A stretch of 8,765 nucleotides of DNA from Gammaproteobacteria bacterium (GTDB lineage: Bacteria > Pseudomonadota > Gammaproteobacteria > Coxiellales > Coxiellaceae): contig JAJFJO010000162.1 in NCBI GenBank assembly GCA_021774015.1, forward strand, positions 1 through 8,765, read 5' to 3'. Position numbers and translations under genes: made by a program. Shown piece by piece: positions 7,469-8,765 of this stretch. The notes beneath the pieces were generated by a model. The model ran no database searches, was not told the DNA's origin, and saw only the letters and a program-made list of their open reading frames with translations. The stretch's first letter is position 1, and each line of letters starts with the position of its first letter.

Positions 7469-8440
7469 CTAAGCCATTGCAACAGCAATTTTCCGTTCTC
7501 CTTTAAATGGCTTACGTCCATGTGCTGTAAGTATATTATCTAGAATTAAAATATCACCAAATTGCCATTTAAATGTTATTTGATGCTTTTTATAAGTTTC
7601 TCTTATATGTTCAAGTGCACTTAATTCAATTTCGTTTCCAGATTTATAAAAAGAATTTCTTGGTAACTGATCAGTCCCAAGAGTACTAAGTAGTAATTTT
7701 TGATCTACAGCGTCAATAGCCGAAAAATGAAATAAATGTGCCTGATTAAACCAGACTTTCTCTTGAGTTTTTGGATGAATAAGGGTTACTTGAGCTGTAT
7801 GCTTCGTTGTGAGTTCTAATTCATTAGAGGTTCCCCAAATAAATTCAATATTATGTTTGTCGCAATAATTTTCAACATGAGGCCTATTTTCAGTTTGAAA
7901 AACCTCCTGCCAACTTAAGTCAATTCCTGGGGTATAGTTCCGAACGTATAAAATTCCTTGATCCTCAAATTTTTTTATAACTTTTTCGTCCAAGGATTTA
8001 AATACTTCTCGGCTATCTACAATAGGGGTTTCTCCTCCTTCTTTGGCAGGTATAGCACAAAAAAATAAAATATGATTAGGCCAATTTTCACAATAGGAAT
8101 TTTCATTGTGTAAGGGGATAGATTTAGCAGCAGGGTATTCAGTAGCAGTGTAAACTTGTCCGCCTAGTTTTTGTCTTGGTGTCGACCGGAAGGTGTAATC
8201 CAAAAGATCCGAACTGAAGGATTTTGCAAATTTGTTAAATTCAGATAGGGAAGAAATATCAAAATTCCGCAAAAGAACAGCGCCATGTTCAAGTAAAATA
8301 CTATCTAGGTGTTCACGGTTATTATCCAGCCATGTAATGGGAGAAATCTGCCTATTTGCTGTAACCATGATGAATTTTTCAGCGCTATGACATAGATACT
8401 CGATTTTTATCCCCGTTTTTTGGTTTTTTTGAAAATCCAT
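7469..8440 (-). CDS. SyrP-like TauD/TfdA-family Fe(II)/2-oxoglutarate dioxygenase, probable aspartyl hydroxylase
   Basis: This is a 323-residue oxygenase of the clavaminate synthase/TauD fold. The iron triad is visible as H111-N-E113 (IPLHNENSY) and H307 (LTAHGRKPF). R316, in GERKIAVAMA, is placed to bind the 2-oxoglutarate carboxylate. The stretches TATEYPAAKSIPLHNENSY, GGETPIVDSR and FGDILILDN are typical of the SyrP-like branch found in NRPS clusters. SyrP itself beta-hydroxylates aspartate held on a carrier domain. The adjacent NRPS has an A1 domain with an Asp-like code, so carrier-bound Asp is the likely substrate (inference). The ATG at 8440 is preferred because GGAAAGAG lies just upstream; the internal ATG at 8368 (Met25) has no ribosome-binding site. 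It is the first gene of the operon, 68 bp before the OvoA-like gene. Hydroxylation of another residue of the unseen assembly line cannot be excluded. Confidence 0.92.
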   Translation of the reverse strand: MDFQKNQKTGIKIEYLCHSAEKFIMVTANRQISPITWLDNNREHLDSILLEHGAVLLRNFDISSLSEFNKFAKSFSSDLLDYTFRSTPRQKLGGQVYTATEYPAAKSIPLHNENSYCENWPNHILFFCAIPAKEGGETPIVDSREVFKSLDEKVIKKFEDQGILYVRNYTPGIDLSWQEVFQTENRPHVENYCDKHNIEFIWGTSNELELTTKHTAQVTLIHPKTQEKVWFNQAHLFHFSAIDAVDQKLLLSTLGTDQLPRNSFYKSGNEIELSALEHIRETYKKHQITFKWQFGDILILDNILTAHGRKPFKGERKIAVAMA

Positions 8441-8467
8441 ACTCTTTCCAAAGCCTTAACTATCTGT

Positions 8468-8489
8468 TACTTCTACAATACTTCTACAA
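8468..8489. repeat. Perfect 11-bp tandem direct repeat in the leader
   Basis: Two perfect head-to-tail copies of TACTTCTACAA (plus strand) lie at 8468-8478 and 8479-8489. In the mRNA sense each copy reads TTGTAGAAGTA. The pair lies 28-49 bp upstream of the dioxygenase ATG, downstream of the predicted transcription start. An 11-bp period puts both copies on one DNA face, as for binding by two protomers of a regulator. A small replication-slippage duplication is the plain alternative. Confidence 0.6.
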
Positions 8490-8562
8490 TGTAATAATAT
8501 CAAGTGCAATAAATATTTTCACTTAAATTTGGAATTTCGTGTGAGTTTCTTCAAAAAACGTC

Positions 8563-8591
8563 ATTATCTATATTTTTTTGACACAAGTCAA
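8563..8591 (-). promoter_or_regulatory. Sigma70-type promoter of the operon
   Basis: On the minus strand, a -35 box TTGACT (8591-8586) and a -10 box GATAAT (8568-8563) are separated by exactly 17 bp. Each hexamer matches the consensus at five of six positions. Transcription would start near 8556 and give a leader of about 115 nt before the dioxygenase ATG. It is the best promoter seen in the upstream DNA and would drive all three genes. Confidence 0.65.
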
Positions 8592-8592
8592 A
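8577..8592. promoter_or_regulatory. Inverted repeat overlapping the -35 box, candidate operator
   Basis: There is a perfect 6-bp inverted repeat, TTTGAC-ACAA-GTCAAA, with a 4-bp spacer. The half at 8587-8592 contains most of the promoter's -35 box, and the other half lies inside the promoter spacer. A dimeric regulator bound here would block RNA polymerase. Part of the symmetry is the -35 sequence itself, so chance is possible; no regulator gene is visible. Confidence 0.35.
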
Positions 8593-8765
8593 TACATAAA
8601 CCGACATTCCCGGGATCTTTTTTAATTAATCTGTAATTCTCGCTAATTTTGTTGAAAAATTCACCAACTTCATCTATGCACTACATAAATATCACTACAA
8701 ATTCACAAAAAGTATAACGGTAAATTATAAAAGATCGCATGAAATGTCAGCATAAAGAAGTGTGA

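Larger units (their letters stand above)
8441..8765. other. Non-coding upstream region of the operon
   Basis: This AT-rich DNA lies before the first gene and up to the right edge. Apart from the promoter, inverted repeat and tandem repeat listed separately, no coding sequence, RNA gene, terminator or mobile element could be supported. The upstream neighbour gene and its direction lie outside the window. The part from 8593 to 8765 shows only a short GC-rich palindrome (TCCCGGGA at 8608-8615) and a possible weak second promoter. Confidence 0.7.

Noticed and set aside
6491..7521. Short frames at 6491-6775 (-), 6580-6843 (+) and 7282-7521 (-)
   Set aside because: They overlap the conserved OvoA-like or dioxygenase genes in other frames and show no family resemblance.
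8550..8568. Fur box candidate, starting with GATAATGA on the minus strand at the -10 box
   Set aside because: The left half matches the Fur consensus, but the right half does not; by hand only about 11 of 19 positions match. Iron control is attractive for a siderophore, but this site is too weak to claim.
8608..8615. GC-rich palindrome TCCCGGGA followed by a T-rich run, as a possible terminator
   Set aside because: The 8-bp palindrome has no loop and no extended stem, so it cannot form a proper terminator hairpin.
8724..8750. Second minus-strand promoter, CTGACA (8750-8745) and TATAAT (8729-8724)
   Set aside because: The -10 box is perfect, but the 15-bp spacer is short and it would leave a leader of about 280 nt. 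The promoter at 8563-8591 is better. It could still be a minor start.

Overview
The window is an AT-rich stretch (about two thirds A+T by eye) carrying the start of a nonribosomal peptide biosynthetic operon. Everything coding lies on the minus strand, so the operon reads right to left. The low GC, the bacterial Shine-Dalgarno spacing and the gammaproteobacterial style of the NRPS domains (an ANSLQEGF-DDAYIVQ type C domain) suggest a low-GC gammaproteobacterium. Legionellales is a reasonable guess, but no marker gene fixes the taxon.

Layout in transcription order. (1) 8765-8441 is non-coding upstream DNA with a well-formed sigma70-type promoter (TTGACT, 17 bp, GATAAT). A perfect 6-bp inverted repeat overlaps its -35 box, and a perfect 11-bp tandem repeat lies in the leader. 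(2) 8440-7469 encodes a 323-residue SyrP-like TauD-family Fe(II)/2-oxoglutarate dioxygenase with an intact H-x-E...H triad. (3) 7400-6048 encodes a 450-residue OvoA-type nonheme-iron sulfoxide synthase with DinB-like and FGE-like domains and a 3-His iron site. It lacks the C-terminal methyltransferase domain of ordinary OvoA. (4) 5982-1 is the first 1994 codons of a large NRPS with no stop codon in the window; it runs off the left edge. Its visible domain order is A-PCP-E-C-A. The gaps between genes are 68 and 65 bp, with no terminator-like hairpin, so the three genes look co-transcribed.

How the parts may work together (inference). Reading the specificity-pocket residues by hand, the first A domain gives DLTKIGHVGK, close to aspartate codes. 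The second gives DILQFGFIW plus a tenth residue outside the window, close to glycine codes. The loading module has no C domain and ends in an epimerization domain, followed by a C domain of the expected D-L type, so the peptide should begin D-Asp-Gly. SyrP is an aspartyl beta-hydroxylase acting on carrier-bound Asp, so the dioxygenase plausibly makes beta-hydroxy-Asp, a known iron-chelating residue. The OvoA-like enzyme is the unusual partner. Its family joins cysteine sulfur to the histidine imidazole, so the product could carry a thiohistidine-type or other C-S modified residue. A metal-binding peptide is an attractive but untested idea. The rest of the assembly line, any OvoB-type C-S lyase, the thioesterase and the transport genes are not in view.
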